Assembly: GCF_947250775.1 (NCBI RefSeq)
Contig: NZ_OX366349.1
Location: forward strand, 558,001-622,000
DNA: 64,000 nucleotides
Direction: 5' to 3'
Origin: Wolbachia endosymbiont (group A) of Rhinocyllus conicus
Lineage (GTDB): Bacteria; Pseudomonadota; Alphaproteobacteria; Rickettsiales; Anaplasmataceae
The notes beneath the pieces are model-generated. The model was given only the letters and a program-made list of their open reading frames with translations. It did no database searches and had not been told where the DNA came from. Position 1 is the first letter of the stretch; each line of letters opens with the position of its first letter. Both the position numbers and the translations under genes were made by a program. Shown piece by piece: positions 16,682 to 25,799 of this stretch.

Positions 16682-17581
16682 CTATTCTATAAATTTTTTT
16701 ACCATGCCTGATTTTAAGCCACGAATAAAATCTTCAATACTGCAAGGATTTCTCCCTTCCATTTGTACAACTTTAGGAATTAAAATGCCACCTTTTAAAC
16801 TCATGTGCATGTTATCATTAATGATCTTACCTTGTTCTGAAGCGAGAGCTTCAAAGTCAGCATCAAGTATCCTGATACGTTTATTCTCTATCTTGATGAA
16901 CGCTTTTGGGTAAAACGCTTTAACCTTTCTATAAGCAACCTCACAAGCATCACTTGCATAAATTTTATAGTCTTCCACTTTGTCAGCGTAACATGCATCA
17001 TTATCGTTCTGTTTTAAGGGAACCTGTTTTTCAATTTCGTTTAGCACTTTCAGCAGTAAATCACTGCCTAATTCAGACAATTTATCATGCAATGTCTTGT
17101 AGTTATCGTTCTTTTCGATAAGAAATTTTTCCTGTTTTAAAATAGGGCCGGAATCTAATCCTTCATCCAATTGCATAATGCTAACCCCGGTTTCTTGATC
17201 TCCTGCTAAAATTGTGTGCTGTATCGGAGCTGCACCACGCCACCTTGGTAGTAATGAAGGATGAATATTAATACAACCATATTTAGGAATATTCAAAATT
17301 TTTCTTGGAAGTATCAATCCATACGCAGCAACAACTGCAACGTCTGGTTTGAAATTTCTAAATTTTTCTTGCTCTGCCAAAAACTTTAGAGAGATAGGAG
17401 TACATACCTCTATGTTACTTTCTTCAGCGATAACATGTACTGGAGATTTCGTTGGCTTCTGTCCACGTCCTGAAGGTTTTGGAGCCTTGGTGTATACTGC
17501 TACCACTTCGCTCTTTGATTTCAGTAACAAGCTCAGAGAATTAACAGCAAATCCTGGTGATCCCATGAAAATAATTCTCAT
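16682..17581 (-). CDS. fmt: Methionyl-tRNA formyltransferase
   Basis: Formylates initiator Met-tRNA. The 299 aa include the formyl-transfer domain with MRIIFMGSPGFAVNSL at the N-terminus, the catalytic block INIHPSLLPRWRGAAPIQ (Asn and His), and LDEGLDSGPIL (Asp). A smaller C-terminal OB-fold domain binds tRNA. It begins 19 bases after the rplT stop codon, so read-through from the ribosomal protein operon is likely. Confidence 0.95.
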   Translation of the reverse strand: MRIIFMGSPGFAVNSLSLLLKSKSEVVAVYTKAPKPSGRGQKPTKSPVHVIAEESNIEVCTPISLKFLAEQEKFRNFKPDVAVVAAYGLILPRKILNIPKYGCINIHPSLLPRWRGAAPIQHTILAGDQETGVSIMQLDEGLDSGPILKQEKFLIEKNDNYKTLHDKLSELGSDLLLKVLNEIEKQVPLKQNDNDACYADKVEDYKIYASDACEVAYRKVKAFYPKAFIKIENKRIRILDADFEALASEQGKIINDNMHMSLKGGILIPKVVQMEGRNPCSIEDFIRGLKSGMVKKFIE

Positions 17582-17600
17582 GCTTTCAAGTGTTTTTGCT

Positions 17601-17966
17601 TTAAGAATTCTCCGCTAATTTACCACTTACAGCTTCTACTAATTTGGCAAAATCATCCTTATAATTAACGGCCATCTCAGCAAGAATTTTTCTATTTAAA
17701 TCAATGCCGGCAAGTGTAAGACCATGCATAAACCTACCATAAGTAAGCCCATGCTCTCTTGCTGCTGCATTAATACGTATTATCCATAAGCTACGGAAAT
17801 CACGTTTACGGGTTCTTCTGTCTCTGTAAGCATATTGCAGTGCTTTTTCAACTCTTTGTAATGCAATTCTATAACAGCTTTTTGCACGTCCTCTATAACC
17901 CTTTGCCAGTTTCAATATTTTTTTATGACGAGCGTGAGTAGTGACTCCACGTTTTACCCGAGCCAT
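17601..17966 (-). CDS. rplT: 50S ribosomal protein L20
   Basis: Basic 23S rRNA-binding protein needed early in large-subunit assembly; 121 aa, full length. Signature stretches are MARVKRGVTTHARHKKILK, AKGYRGRAKSCYRIA, YRDRRTRKRDFRSLWI and INAAAREHGLTYGRF. GGAGGTAA lies before the ATG. It follows rpmI by 20 bases, the universal order. Confidence 0.97.
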   Translation of the reverse strand: MARVKRGVTTHARHKKILKLAKGYRGRAKSCYRIALQRVEKALQYAYRDRRTRKRDFRSLWIIRINAAAREHGLTYGRFMHGLTLAGIDLNRKILAEMAVNYKDDFAKLVEAVSGKLAENS

Positions 17967-17986
17967 TTTATTTTACCTCCATTTTG

Positions 17987-18193
17987 TTAAATACCATAAG
18001 GCATATAAAGCTTAACTATACGCGAGTCAGATTTACCAAGAATCGTTGTACCGCGCTGATTACGAATATTAGATTTACTTCTCTTTACCATGCCATGCCT
18101 TTTGCCTGACTGAGTAGAAATGACTTTACCCTTAGCTGTAAGGTGAAAGCGCTTTTTAACAGAAGATTTGGTTTTTAATTTTATTTTCTTCAT
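17987..18193 (-). CDS. rpmI: 50S ribosomal protein L35
   Basis: Small basic ribosomal protein, 68 aa, with KIKLKTKSSVKKRFHLTAKG at the N-terminus and SGKRHGMVKRSKSNIRN in the middle. It is the first gene of the rpmI-rplT pair. infC, often upstream in other bacteria, is not adjacent here. Confidence 0.96.
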   Translation of the reverse strand: MKKIKLKTKSSVKKRFHLTAKGKVISTQSGKRHGMVKRSKSNIRNQRGTTILGKSDSRIVKLYMPYGI

Positions 18194-18291
18194 ATTCCAA
18201 ATAAATTTACAAGCACTACTATTGAGTTCTTTAATAGTAATTAAGCATTAGTATAAATAATTTTATTAAAGAATCAAATTAAAATTGTATA

Positions 18292-18735
18292 TTAAAGGAG
18301 TTTAAAAGTAATTACGCCCAATATGTGTGTTATACCTTCTTTATTCCCAAGTGGTAACAATACTTGCCTCATTTTAACACTTTCACTTTCTTCCTCTTCA
18401 TTGATTGGGCATTTACTCTCTATTACAGCATCAAGTTTATCAATAACTGCATCTATTTTATATAGTCGCAAAAATGGTGCATCAATTGCATACTTATTAT
18501 CAATGCGCGTCTTTTTCTCAAAACCATAGAATTCAACAGCCTTTTCTCCTGCATTTTCACAAATATAACCTTGATCCTTGACTTCAATGATAAAACAATG
18601 CTGCCATGACTCCATTATTTCTGCAGTGTCTATTTCGTGCCTTTCTGGCCAATCTCTGTCTGGTCCTTTTATGTCACTCCAGTGCTCAGTTACCACATTT
18701 GCTATTCTTTTTTCTTTGCCTACATAAATTTCCAT
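18292..18735 (-). CDS. Hypothetical protein, possibly a PAS-fold protein (PAS_5-like)
   Basis: About 147 aa. An ATG at 18735 is preferred to an in-frame GTG at 18747. The pattern of WPERHEIDTAEIMESWQHCF, then a strand IIEVKDQGYICENAGEKAVE, and near the end RQVLLPLGNKEGITHILGVI resembles the alphaproteobacterial PAS_5 family, where such small proteins are common. No cofactor site or output domain is visible, so the function remains unknown. It stands between rpmI and alaS with no operon partner. Confidence 0.65.
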   Translation of the reverse strand: MEIYVGKEKRIANVVTEHWSDIKGPDRDWPERHEIDTAEIMESWQHCFIIEVKDQGYICENAGEKAVEFYGFEKKTRIDNKYAIDAPFLRLYKIDAVIDKLDAVIESKCPINEEEESESVKMRQVLLPLGNKEGITHILGVITFKLL

Positions 18736-18909
18736 TCCAATTTCCACATATAAAACACAGATATGAGGTAAATTTATCGTGAATATATTGATTTTTCCTT
18801 ACCACAAGGTGCATATTACTAGAAGTTCTGAGATCTAGAGAGTGGTGGTATTGTAATTGATTTTATTTCCATTGCAGCTTATTATTCATGAATAATCTCA
18901 ATAAAAATA

Positions 18910-21609
18910 ATGAAGTTAAGTGAAATCAGAGAAAGATTTATAAAATTTTTTATAAGTAATGGCCACGAACAGGTTTCTTCTTCTCCTTTGATTCCAGAAC
19001 ATGACCCAACACTCATGTTTACAAATGCTGGTATGGTGCAGTTTAAAAATATTTTTACTGGTGCTCAAAAAACTGAAATGAAACGTGCTGTCTCAAGTCA
19101 AAAGTGCCTAAGAGCAGGCGGTAAACACAACGATCTTGAAAATGTTGGCTATACAACTCGGCATCACACATTTTTTGAAATGCTCGGAAATTTTAGCTTT
19201 GGTGATTACTTTAAGGAAACTGCGATAGAATTTGCGTGGAAATTTATCACTAAGGAGTTATCTCTTGATAAAAACAGACTATCCATAACCGTCTACCATA
19301 CTGATGATGAGGCGTACGAGATTTGGCGTAAGATAAGTGGCTTTTCAAGTGATAAAATCATAAGAATTACAACGGATGATAACTTTTGGAGTATGGGAAG
19401 CACTGGTCCATGCGGTCCATGTTCTGAAATTTTTTATGATCATGGGAGTCCTAATTTACAAGACGACGATAGAATTGTTGAAATCTGGAATCTGGTATTC
19501 ATGGAGTTTAACAAAGATGAAGAAGGTAATTTGCACAAATTGCCAAAAAAATGCATCGATACTGGAATGGGTCTTGAGAGAATAGCTACTGTAATGCAAA
19601 ATGTCCATGATAACTATGATATTGATCTATTTTCTGCTCTGATCAATAAATCTCAAGAGTACTGTGGAAATACGGAAAATAAAGTAGCCCATAAGATCAT
19701 AGCAGATCATCTTCGCGCGGCTGCATTTCTCATCGCAGAGGGGGTGCTCCCTGGAAATGAGGGCAGGAATTACGTATTACGCAGATTAATTAGGAGAGCC
19801 GCGCGTTATATCCACCTGCTTGGATATAATGATTCCCTACTCCATCGCATTTTTCCAGTGTTGATAGATAGCACGAGTTCGGCTTATATGGGAGATGTTT
19901 ATCCTGAATTAGTCAGAGCCAAAAGCTTAATAGAAACGACGTTAAAATCAGAGGAAGAAAACTTTAAAGACACTTTGATGAAAGGTATCAATCTTCTGGA
20001 GAAATTCACTACAGATTTAAAATCGGGCGATACTTTACCTGGAGAATCAGCATTTAAGCTATATGACACCTATGGGTTTCCTTTGGATATTACACTTGAT
20101 GTTTTAAAAGAGAAAAAAATAAATTTTGACCAGAAGGGTTTTGATGATGCAATGGGAGAACAAAAAGAGAGAGCACGTGCTAAATGGGCTGGATCTGGTG
20201 AAAAATCTGTTGAGCAAGTATGGTTTGATTTGATCAATAAATTTGGCAAAACAAAATTTGTTGGTTATGAGTTCAATGAAGTAAGTGATGCGAAAATACT
20301 AGCTATAGTTTCCTCTAAAAATGAAGTAATTGATTCTGCAAAGGAGGGAGAAAAGATAACCATTATACTTGATAAAACACCTTTTTATGGCGAGTCAGGT
20401 GGACAGGTGGGGGATACTGGAAGTTTCATTGTCCCTTCTGTCATCCAAGTAGCGGACACTGGGATCCAGAAAGAAGAAAACACGTGGTCACGCGCTGGAA
20501 TGACGACAGATCGCATTGCTGGAAGTATGGTTATAGTGGAAAATACCAATAAGATTAATGACCTATGTTTGCACAGATGCATAGTTAAATTCGGCTCAAT
20601 TTGTAAAGGTGATGTAGTTACAGCAAGCATCGACAAGGAAAGAAGGCAAACCTTAAGAAGAAATCATTCGGCTACACACCTTTTGCACTTTACATTGAGA
20701 AGAATCTTGGGTGATCATGTTGCGCAAAAAGGTTCCCTAGTTGCACCAGATAGACTGAGATTCGACTTCAGCCATAACACTCAAGTGACTCAGGATCAGT
20801 TATTCTGGGTAGAGGATATGGTAAACTCTCTAATCAGAGAAAATCTTTCTGCATCTACAAAAATTCAAAGCATGAATCAGGCAATAGACGAAGGAGCCAT
20901 GGCGTTGTTTGGTGAAAAATATGGTGATCAGGTTAGAGTTGTAAATATTGGAGATTCGAAAGAGCTATGTGGTGGCACGCACGTTGAACATACTGGAGAA
21001 ATCGGTTTATTTAAGATAGTAACAGAAAGTTCTGTTGCTTTTGGAGTGAGGAGAATTGAAGCTTTAACTGGTCAGGAAGCAATCAATTATGTACGTGATA
21101 ATGAAATTAACTTAAAAAAAGTTGCAGAATTCGTAAAAGTGCCAGTAAGTGAAATAACAAGCAAATTAAGTGTTTTAAGTCAAGAACACAAAAAATCCGA
21201 AACCAAAATAAGAAACCTATATAAAAAGCTTGTGAGTGCAGAGAATATAAAAAGCACTGAAATAAATGGAATAAATTTTATAAGCCACATTTTCACTGAT
21301 ATTCCAGCAAATGTAATAAGAGAGTTTGTTTTGCAGCAACAAAAACCAAAAACGGTAATAGCTTTCACGGCAACAGAAAAAGATAAAACAGTCTTGATTA
21401 TTAAAGTAAGTAAAGACTTAATCAATAAGATTAGCGCAAAAGAACTAATATCAATAGCAGTTGAAAAGAACTGCGGTGGGAATGCTGAGCTTGCACAAAC
21501 AGGCTGTGATAGCAATAAAATAGATGATGCCATTACAGCCATTTATAGCAAAATAACCGCTTCTAAGCACTCTACATCATACCGCCGCGGTATCTCTAGA
21601 TCCCGCTAA
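18910..21609 (+). CDS. alaS: Alanyl-tRNA synthetase with in-frame repeat insertion and repeat-derived tail
   Basis: Charges tRNA-Ala and clears mischarged Ser/Gly. In the 899 aa, the class II catalytic core at the N-terminus has FTNAGMVQFKNIFTG, RHHTFFEMLGNFSFGDYF and GMGLERIA. The editing domain has H586xxxH590 (HSATHLLH) and the zinc-site partner CGGTHVEHTGEIG. A C-terminal helical domain follows. A palindromic repeat at 20439-20505 inserts about 22 residues (SVIQVADTGIQKEENTWSRA) at the entry to the editing domain. The last ~15 residues (HSTSYRRGISRSR) come from the first unit of the palindrome array beyond the gene, so the original stop appears to have been replaced. Confidence 0.95.
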   Translation: MKLSEIRERFIKFFISNGHEQVSSSPLIPEHDPTLMFTNAGMVQFKNIFTGAQKTEMKRAVSSQKCLRAGGKHNDLENVGYTTRHHTFFEMLGNFSFGDYFKETAIEFAWKFITKELSLDKNRLSITVYHTDDEAYEIWRKISGFSSDKIIRITTDDNFWSMGSTGPCGPCSEIFYDHGSPNLQDDDRIVEIWNLVFMEFNKDEEGNLHKLPKKCIDTGMGLERIATVMQNVHDNYDIDLFSALINKSQEYCGNTENKVAHKIIADHLRAAAFLIAEGVLPGNEGRNYVLRRLIRRAARYIHLLGYNDSLLHRIFPVLIDSTSSAYMGDVYPELVRAKSLIETTLKSEEENFKDTLMKGINLLEKFTTDLKSGDTLPGESAFKLYDTYGFPLDITLDVLKEKKINFDQKGFDDAMGEQKERARAKWAGSGEKSVEQVWFDLINKFGKTKFVGYEFNEVSDAKILAIVSSKNEVIDSAKEGEKITIILDKTPFYGESGGQVGDTGSFIVPSVIQVADTGIQKEENTWSRAGMTTDRIAGSMVIVENTNKINDLCLHRCIVKFGSICKGDVVTASIDKERRQTLRRNHSATHLLHFTLRRILGDHVAQKGSLVAPDRLRFDFSHNTQVTQDQLFWVEDMVNSLIRENLSASTKIQSMNQAIDEGAMALFGEKYGDQVRVVNIGDSKELCGGTHVEHTGEIGLFKIVTESSVAFGVRRIEALTGQEAINYVRDNEINLKKVAEFVKVPVSEITSKLSVLSQEHKKSETKIRNLYKKLVSAENIKSTEINGINFISHIFTDIPANVIREFVLQQQKPKTVIAFTATEKDKTVLIIKVSKDLINKISAKELISIAVEKNCGGNAELAQTGCDSNKIDDAITAIYSKITASKHSTSYRRGISRSR
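20439..20505. repeat. Palindromic element inside alaS, read in frame
   Basis: TGTCATCCAAGTAGCGGACA leading to CTGGGATCC, then ...GTGGTCACGCGCTGGAATGAC. It lies between GDTGSFIVP and DRIAGSMVIV. The distal half matches the gltX insertion. Confidence 0.8.
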
Positions 21610-22140
21610 CACGTAGCGGTATGACGAGATGCTGCCGCGAACCGTCATACCGCCACAGACCGTCATACCGCGATTCATTCGCGGTATCTCATCCGCTAAC
21701 ACGTAGCGGGATGACAGCAGTCCTACGTCATGCCGCCGCGAACCGTCATACTGCCGCAGATCGTCATACCGCGATTCATTCGCGGTATCTCTTAGCATAG
21801 ATCCCGCTAACAAGCAGCGGGATGACAGCAGTCCTACGTCATGCCGCCGCGAACCGTCATACTGCCGCAGATCGTCATACCGCGATTCATTCGCGGTATC
21901 TCATCCGCTAACACGTAGCGGGATGACAGCAGTCCTACGTCATGCCGCCGCGAACCGTCATACTGCCGCAGATCGTCATACCGCGATTCATTCGCGGTAT
22001 CTCATCCGCTAACACGTAGCGGGATGACAGCAGTCCTACGTCATGCCGCCGCGAACCGTCATACTGCCGCAGATCGTCATACCGCGATTCATTCGCGGTA
22101 TCTCTTAGCATAGATCCCGCTAACAAGCAGCGGGATGACG
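21578..22140. repeat. Tandem array of CCGCTAACACGTAGCGG-type palindromes
   Basis: CAGCAGTCCTACGTCATGCC recurs at 21715, 21826, 21927 and 22028, giving periods of 111, 101 and 101 bp. The longer unit has TTAGCATAGATCCCGCTAAC in place of ATCCGCTAAC. Each unit holds the palindromes GATACCGCG/CGCGGTATC and CCGCTAACACGTAGCGG. Open frames through it on both strands are side effects of the repeat. The first unit supplies the tail of alaS. The unit number is likely to vary between strains. Confidence 0.9.
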
Positions 22141-22218
22141 GTTGTCATAGTGTCATGAAAGTAGCTGACACTGGTTTCCATCCAAGAGGGTGTCATCCGA
22201 GTAGCTTGACACTGGGAT

Positions 22219-22544
22219 GGCTTTGTTGCATCGCTAGCTATGATGGATTAAAGATAAAAAAGATGGAGAATATCAGTAGCTTATTATTCTGGTATTTATA
22301 ACAAGAACGGTCAGTGAATACCTAAATTTGAGTAAAAGAAATTTCACTACCACTCACTAATCCGGCTAAAATTCAAGAATTTCAATGCTTTAGCTATTTT
22401 CAATAGAATTAAGTTTATTAATATAAATAATAAATTACTATTCTTAAATTTGATCAGATTGATTGCAAAAAAACAAGATTTTCAATAGGTTGCTTATAAT
22501 CCTAGCTATAGTTAGCCTTTCATAAGTAGCGATGCAACAAAGCC
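22219..22544. mobile_element. MITE of 326 bp related to the IS5 element, copy 1
   Basis: The ends GGCTTTGTTGCATCGCTA and TAGCGATGCAACAAAGCC (with one extra base) match the IS5 termini in the first ~13 bases. The 9-bp flanks CACTGGGAT (22210-22218 and 22545-22553) are a perfect target duplication within a palindromic repeat. The interior is A+T rich with no frame. The element at 50894-51219 is its reverse complement with very few or no changes. It can only move with a transposase supplied by the full elements. Confidence 0.88.
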
Positions 22545-22656
22545 CACTGGGATCCAGGAATTTTAATTGTAAGTAAGCATACTGAGTTGATAAGTATAAA
22601 AGTAGCTAGAAAATAAACATTTTTGATGAGATTATATGGAAAACTGGATTCCAGTG

Positions 22657-23743
22657 GGCTTTGTTGCATAGCACCTTAAGCAGTGATGGTTTACGACAAA
22701 TTTATGTAATGATTTCAAATTTAGCCATACCAATATCAGTGAATTTGTTGAGCAAATAGCACTTAATTAGTAATTCTTTTTCACGATTTACTTCAGATTT
22801 ATTCCTAAAGCTAAATCCAAATACTTGCCTCAACCTTGAGAAAAATCCTTCTATGTAAGATCTCTTTCCATAAATTGCTTCCTTTTTCCACTCTTTTACA
22901 CCATCTTGTCCATATAATTTTATTAACCTAATAGCAGCATTCCTGTCAGACATATAATCTATTTTTGAATGTTCTGCTGCATCCTTTTTTGGTAGAACTT
23001 TTGTCTTTATATCGTATTTCTTACACAATTTATAAAGTTTGTGCCTATCGTATGCCCTATCTGCATATAATGCTTTTATTTTGTGCTGAAAATTAACTTC
23101 TTCAAGCAAATCGCAAGCTCCATAGTGGTCAGAGTAGACGCCATTACTGTATCTTGCAGCTATAGCTTTTTTACTATTCACACTTAACATAACATGTAAC
23201 TTTCTTACTTGCTCGTAGCTTCGGTACTTTCTATCTGCACTGTTTTCCTTACTGTGGCCAGGAGTGTTACTGTAAATGCTGATACTTGTGCTATCTATGA
23301 TAATTTCAATATTTTCCATGTTGCTTTTATCAACCCTGCAATCATTTATCTTAATATTAAGTTTTTTAAACCTTCTTGATGCTTGTGAATAGCTGATAAC
23401 TGCCAAATTTTTTCCTATTTGTTGCAGATATCCTTTTATAAACCCCACCGTTTGTCTTAACCCAATTCTAAAAAGATTGACAATTATATGCACCAAAATT
23501 ACGACTTTATCACTGTAAATATAGTTGCCGCCCTGCATTTTTGGACTATTTTCATACCAATTTTCGATAGCTTCATCGATGTAACGAAAAATATTTCCCC
23601 TTTTTTCAAGGAATTTGTTATATTCGTTTTGGTTACTGACTTTCATTTTCTGTGGCATATTTTTTCTTCAACAGTTAAATGGTTATTTATAATGAATTTT
23701 GTCAGTAGCCACCAGATTTTTTCGGTTGCTATGCAACAAAGCC
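22657..23743 (-). mobile_element. IS5-family insertion sequence, copy B
   Basis: 1,087 bp with GGCTTTGTTGCATAGC ends. Left flank ATTCCAGTG and right flank CGCTGGAAT are not a direct duplication. Each is an arm of the palindromic repeat. This suggests that the copy has taken part in recombination with another IS copy, or that one side was rearranged after insertion. The sequence is near identical to copies C, D and E. Confidence 0.88.
22702..23658 (-). CDS. IS5-family DDE transposase (copy B)
   Basis: 318 aa, intact triad Asp122 (IIDSTSISIYS), Asp200 (LYADRAYDRH) and Glu270 (RSYIEGFFSRLR). The protein is identical to that of copy C. It differs from copies D and E at one visible position (SRLRQVFG rather than SRLKQVFG). 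No stop or frameshift. Confidence 0.92.
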   Translation of the reverse strand: MPQKMKVSNQNEYNKFLEKRGNIFRYIDEAIENWYENSPKMQGGNYIYSDKVVILVHIIVNLFRIGLRQTVGFIKGYLQQIGKNLAVISYSQASRRFKKLNIKINDCRVDKSNMENIEIIIDSTSISIYSNTPGHSKENSADRKYRSYEQVRKLHVMLSVNSKKAIAARYSNGVYSDHYGACDLLEEVNFQHKIKALYADRAYDRHKLYKLCKKYDIKTKVLPKKDAAEHSKIDYMSDRNAAIRLIKLYGQDGVKEWKKEAIYGKRSYIEGFFSRLRQVFGFSFRNKSEVNREKELLIKCYLLNKFTDIGMAKFEIIT

Positions 23744-23830
23744 CGCTGGAATCCAGCCTTTTCATAATCATCAAAATGTTGTATTTTAACATAAAACGGC
23801 TACTTTTATGCTTCCCAACTTAATAAAATT

Positions 23831-23920
23831 CCTGGATCCAAGTAGTCAAGGCACTGGGATGACACCTTCCCTAGTGGAGAAATCACAATGTTCATACGTT
23901 TGTGCGCATAACGCTAGGAT
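23831..23920. repeat. Palindrome remnant with CAATGTTC module
   Basis: CTGGATCCAAGTAGTCAAGG followed by CACTGGGATGACA, then CACAATGTTCATACG at 23884-23898. This is the same two-module order seen at 14948-15047 and near 52500. The 262-base gap 23744-24005 also holds the terminator at 23943; no gene is seen in it. Confidence 0.7.
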
Positions 23921-23942
23921 TTTTCTATAGTTTAAAAACAAA

Positions 23943-23975
23943 AAAAGGATGTTACTCATTGAGTAACATCCTTTT
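23943..23975 (-). terminator. Intrinsic terminator of the 24006-25643 gene
   Basis: On the minus strand AAAAGGATGTTACTCA pairs with TGAGTAACATCCTTTT, followed by a run of T. A long perfect stem and T-tract 30 bases past the stop codon make this a clear rho-independent terminator. Confidence 0.85.
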
Positions 23976-24005
23976 GAAGAAGGTGAGTAGCTTTGTTTAT
24001 AACTA

Positions 24006-25643
24006 CTATGCTTTCACATTTGTAGCTCCTTGTATAGTTGCAAGCTGTGGATGAACGTCAGCTTCAACAGCCATTTGCGTAGAAGGCTGTTCCACCATTT
24101 TGCCCAGATAACCTGTTTTTTTCAGTTCTGCACGAGCTTTACTTAAGTCTTCTGGAGAAGGACTTTTTGGCGTAGAAGAACCAGATGAACCTCTGCCACT
24201 ATCATGGAAATCACTGGAAGTAAAATCCCTTTTCTGTTTTACCGGTTCAGATTTTAGTCTCTCCAACCTTCTCTTAAGCCCTTCGCCGTCAACCCCTTGT
24301 GAAAAACGATTTCCTATTGGCGTAGACACACCAGAAGCATTAGGTGTACAATATTCACTTGGCGTAGACATACCAGAAGCATTAGGTGTACAATATTCAC
24401 TTGGCGTAGAAGAACCAGAATCCATGCCACTATCAATAGAAGGGCTTCCAGGTACCTTCGGTGTAAAAGTAGGAGGCTCTTGTTGTTCCTTATCTCCTCC
24501 ACTAGTTCGAGCAGAAAGCGCGTGGTGTTTCACCCGCTGATCAACAAACTTTGACCATTCATCCTCTAAAGTTGGACTTTCAGGCACCTTTGGTGAAGCA
24601 ATTGGAGTAAGCTTAGGAGTTAAGCGACTAGATGAATTGCTTCTAAGATGAGCAGGATCTACTGTTGCAGTTTTGTCAAGCACCCCAAGATCAGAACTAA
24701 AAGGTTCGTGAAGTTGTTTTTCTACGTTACTCCCTCCAAATTGTATAGAACCTCTGAGTGTCCCATACTTTCCAGCTACTTTATTAAGGTTCTCTATAGA
24801 GTTAGAAAGTTTATGCTCTGTTTTGCGCTCTTTAACAATCCTCTTAATTTCATCGTGATGCTCAAAGAAAATGGTAGAAAGAAAATAAGTATCTTTAGGT
24901 AATGACTGTTTCGTTAGCAAATCATGTAACTTCTCAGCATTTAAACCCTTAATAAAATTTATCTGCTTATCCCATTCAGGTGCATATTTCTCCGAATCTG
25001 TTCCTTGCGCATGGTCTTTTTTCGATTCGATCTGTAACACTATGTCTTTTAGTATCTTTTCAAGTAACTTATCTTTGTTTGCTATTTCTTTATTGTTAAA
25101 AATACCCATTAATTGCTCTTTAATACTAACAATTTTGTCCTTCGCATCACCTGAAAGCAATTGACTATTCAACATTGCATCTGAGTAGTTAGTTTGACTA
25201 GATAAGCGATCTAACGATTGTGATACATTGTGCACTACATGACTTGTACTACTTTTTATCTTATCTTTAGCACGCACAGCACCATCTCTAATTTTTCCTG
25301 CAGCGTATGTTGACGCGTCCTTAACTTTCTCGGCAGTATATTTCGCCCCATCAACTGTTTTTTCTGCTGACCATTTGAGCCCTTTGAATGTGTATTCAAC
25401 TGCTTTATAAGCAAAAAATAGAGTTAGGGCAACTATTGCACCTGTTGCAGCAACCGGTAAAGCAACTGCCACAAATGGAAGTAATGCACCAACCATCACA
25501 CCTACTGCACCTACTGCAATCATTTGCTCTTTTGCAGACCAATTAGAGAAATTTTTTATATCTTTTAGTTTATCCTGCACAGTTTCCATGAAAGGAGAAT
25601 TTTTTTTAACAGGACTTGAATTTGTTTGTTTACTGGCTAACAT
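24006..25643 (-). CDS. Large low-complexity membrane-associated protein, candidate effector
   Basis: About 545 aa; no recognised family. The ATG at 25643 (MLASKQTNSS) is favoured by GAGG 5-9 bases upstream over an in-frame GTG at 25655. Residues about 40-85 hold two hydrophobic helices (MIAVGAVGVMVGALLPFVAV and next). These are followed by an amphipathic repeat region (WSAEKTVDGAKYTAEKVKDA ... AAGKIRDGAVRAKDKIK) like 11-residue LEA/apolipoprotein repeats. The C-terminal half is disordered and rich in Ser, Pro and Thr, with tandem STPSEYCTPNASG repeats and SP/TP sites. Motifs of the form DSGxxS occur in it (DSGMDS, DSGRGS). Layout suggests a host-directed protein, but export is not shown. It has its own terminator. 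Confidence 0.75.
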   Translation of the reverse strand: MLASKQTNSSPVKKNSPFMETVQDKLKDIKNFSNWSAKEQMIAVGAVGVMVGALLPFVAVALPVAATGAIVALTLFFAYKAVEYTFKGLKWSAEKTVDGAKYTAEKVKDASTYAAGKIRDGAVRAKDKIKSSTSHVVHNVSQSLDRLSSQTNYSDAMLNSQLLSGDAKDKIVSIKEQLMGIFNNKEIANKDKLLEKILKDIVLQIESKKDHAQGTDSEKYAPEWDKQINFIKGLNAEKLHDLLTKQSLPKDTYFLSTIFFEHHDEIKRIVKERKTEHKLSNSIENLNKVAGKYGTLRGSIQFGGSNVEKQLHEPFSSDLGVLDKTATVDPAHLRSNSSSRLTPKLTPIASPKVPESPTLEDEWSKFVDQRVKHHALSARTSGGDKEQQEPPTFTPKVPGSPSIDSGMDSGSSTPSEYCTPNASGMSTPSEYCTPNASGVSTPIGNRFSQGVDGEGLKRRLERLKSEPVKQKRDFTSSDFHDSGRGSSGSSTPKSPSPEDLSKARAELKKTGYLGKMVEQPSTQMAVEADVHPQLATIQGATNVKA

Positions 25644-25799
25644 TTTAAACCTCACTATTAATTAAATATATTCATATTGTACACCCTCGATTCTTAAGTT
25701 AGTATTAATTTGCCTGTTAATGTTCATTTGTCTTTGAATAATTCTGCTTGACGTGTTTTTTGGAAGCGTAGAAAATTAGGTCAAGAAGCCGGAGTATTT

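Noticed and set aside
21577..22126. Two minus-strand frames with MLAGSMLRDTANESRYDD in the repeat array
   Set aside because: They are translations of tandem palindromic repeats, begin identically in two units, and have no ribosome binding site or neighbour support.
21690..22140. Possible CRISPR array
   Set aside because: Units of 101-111 bp are repeated in full with no unique spacers between short repeats, and no cas gene is present.
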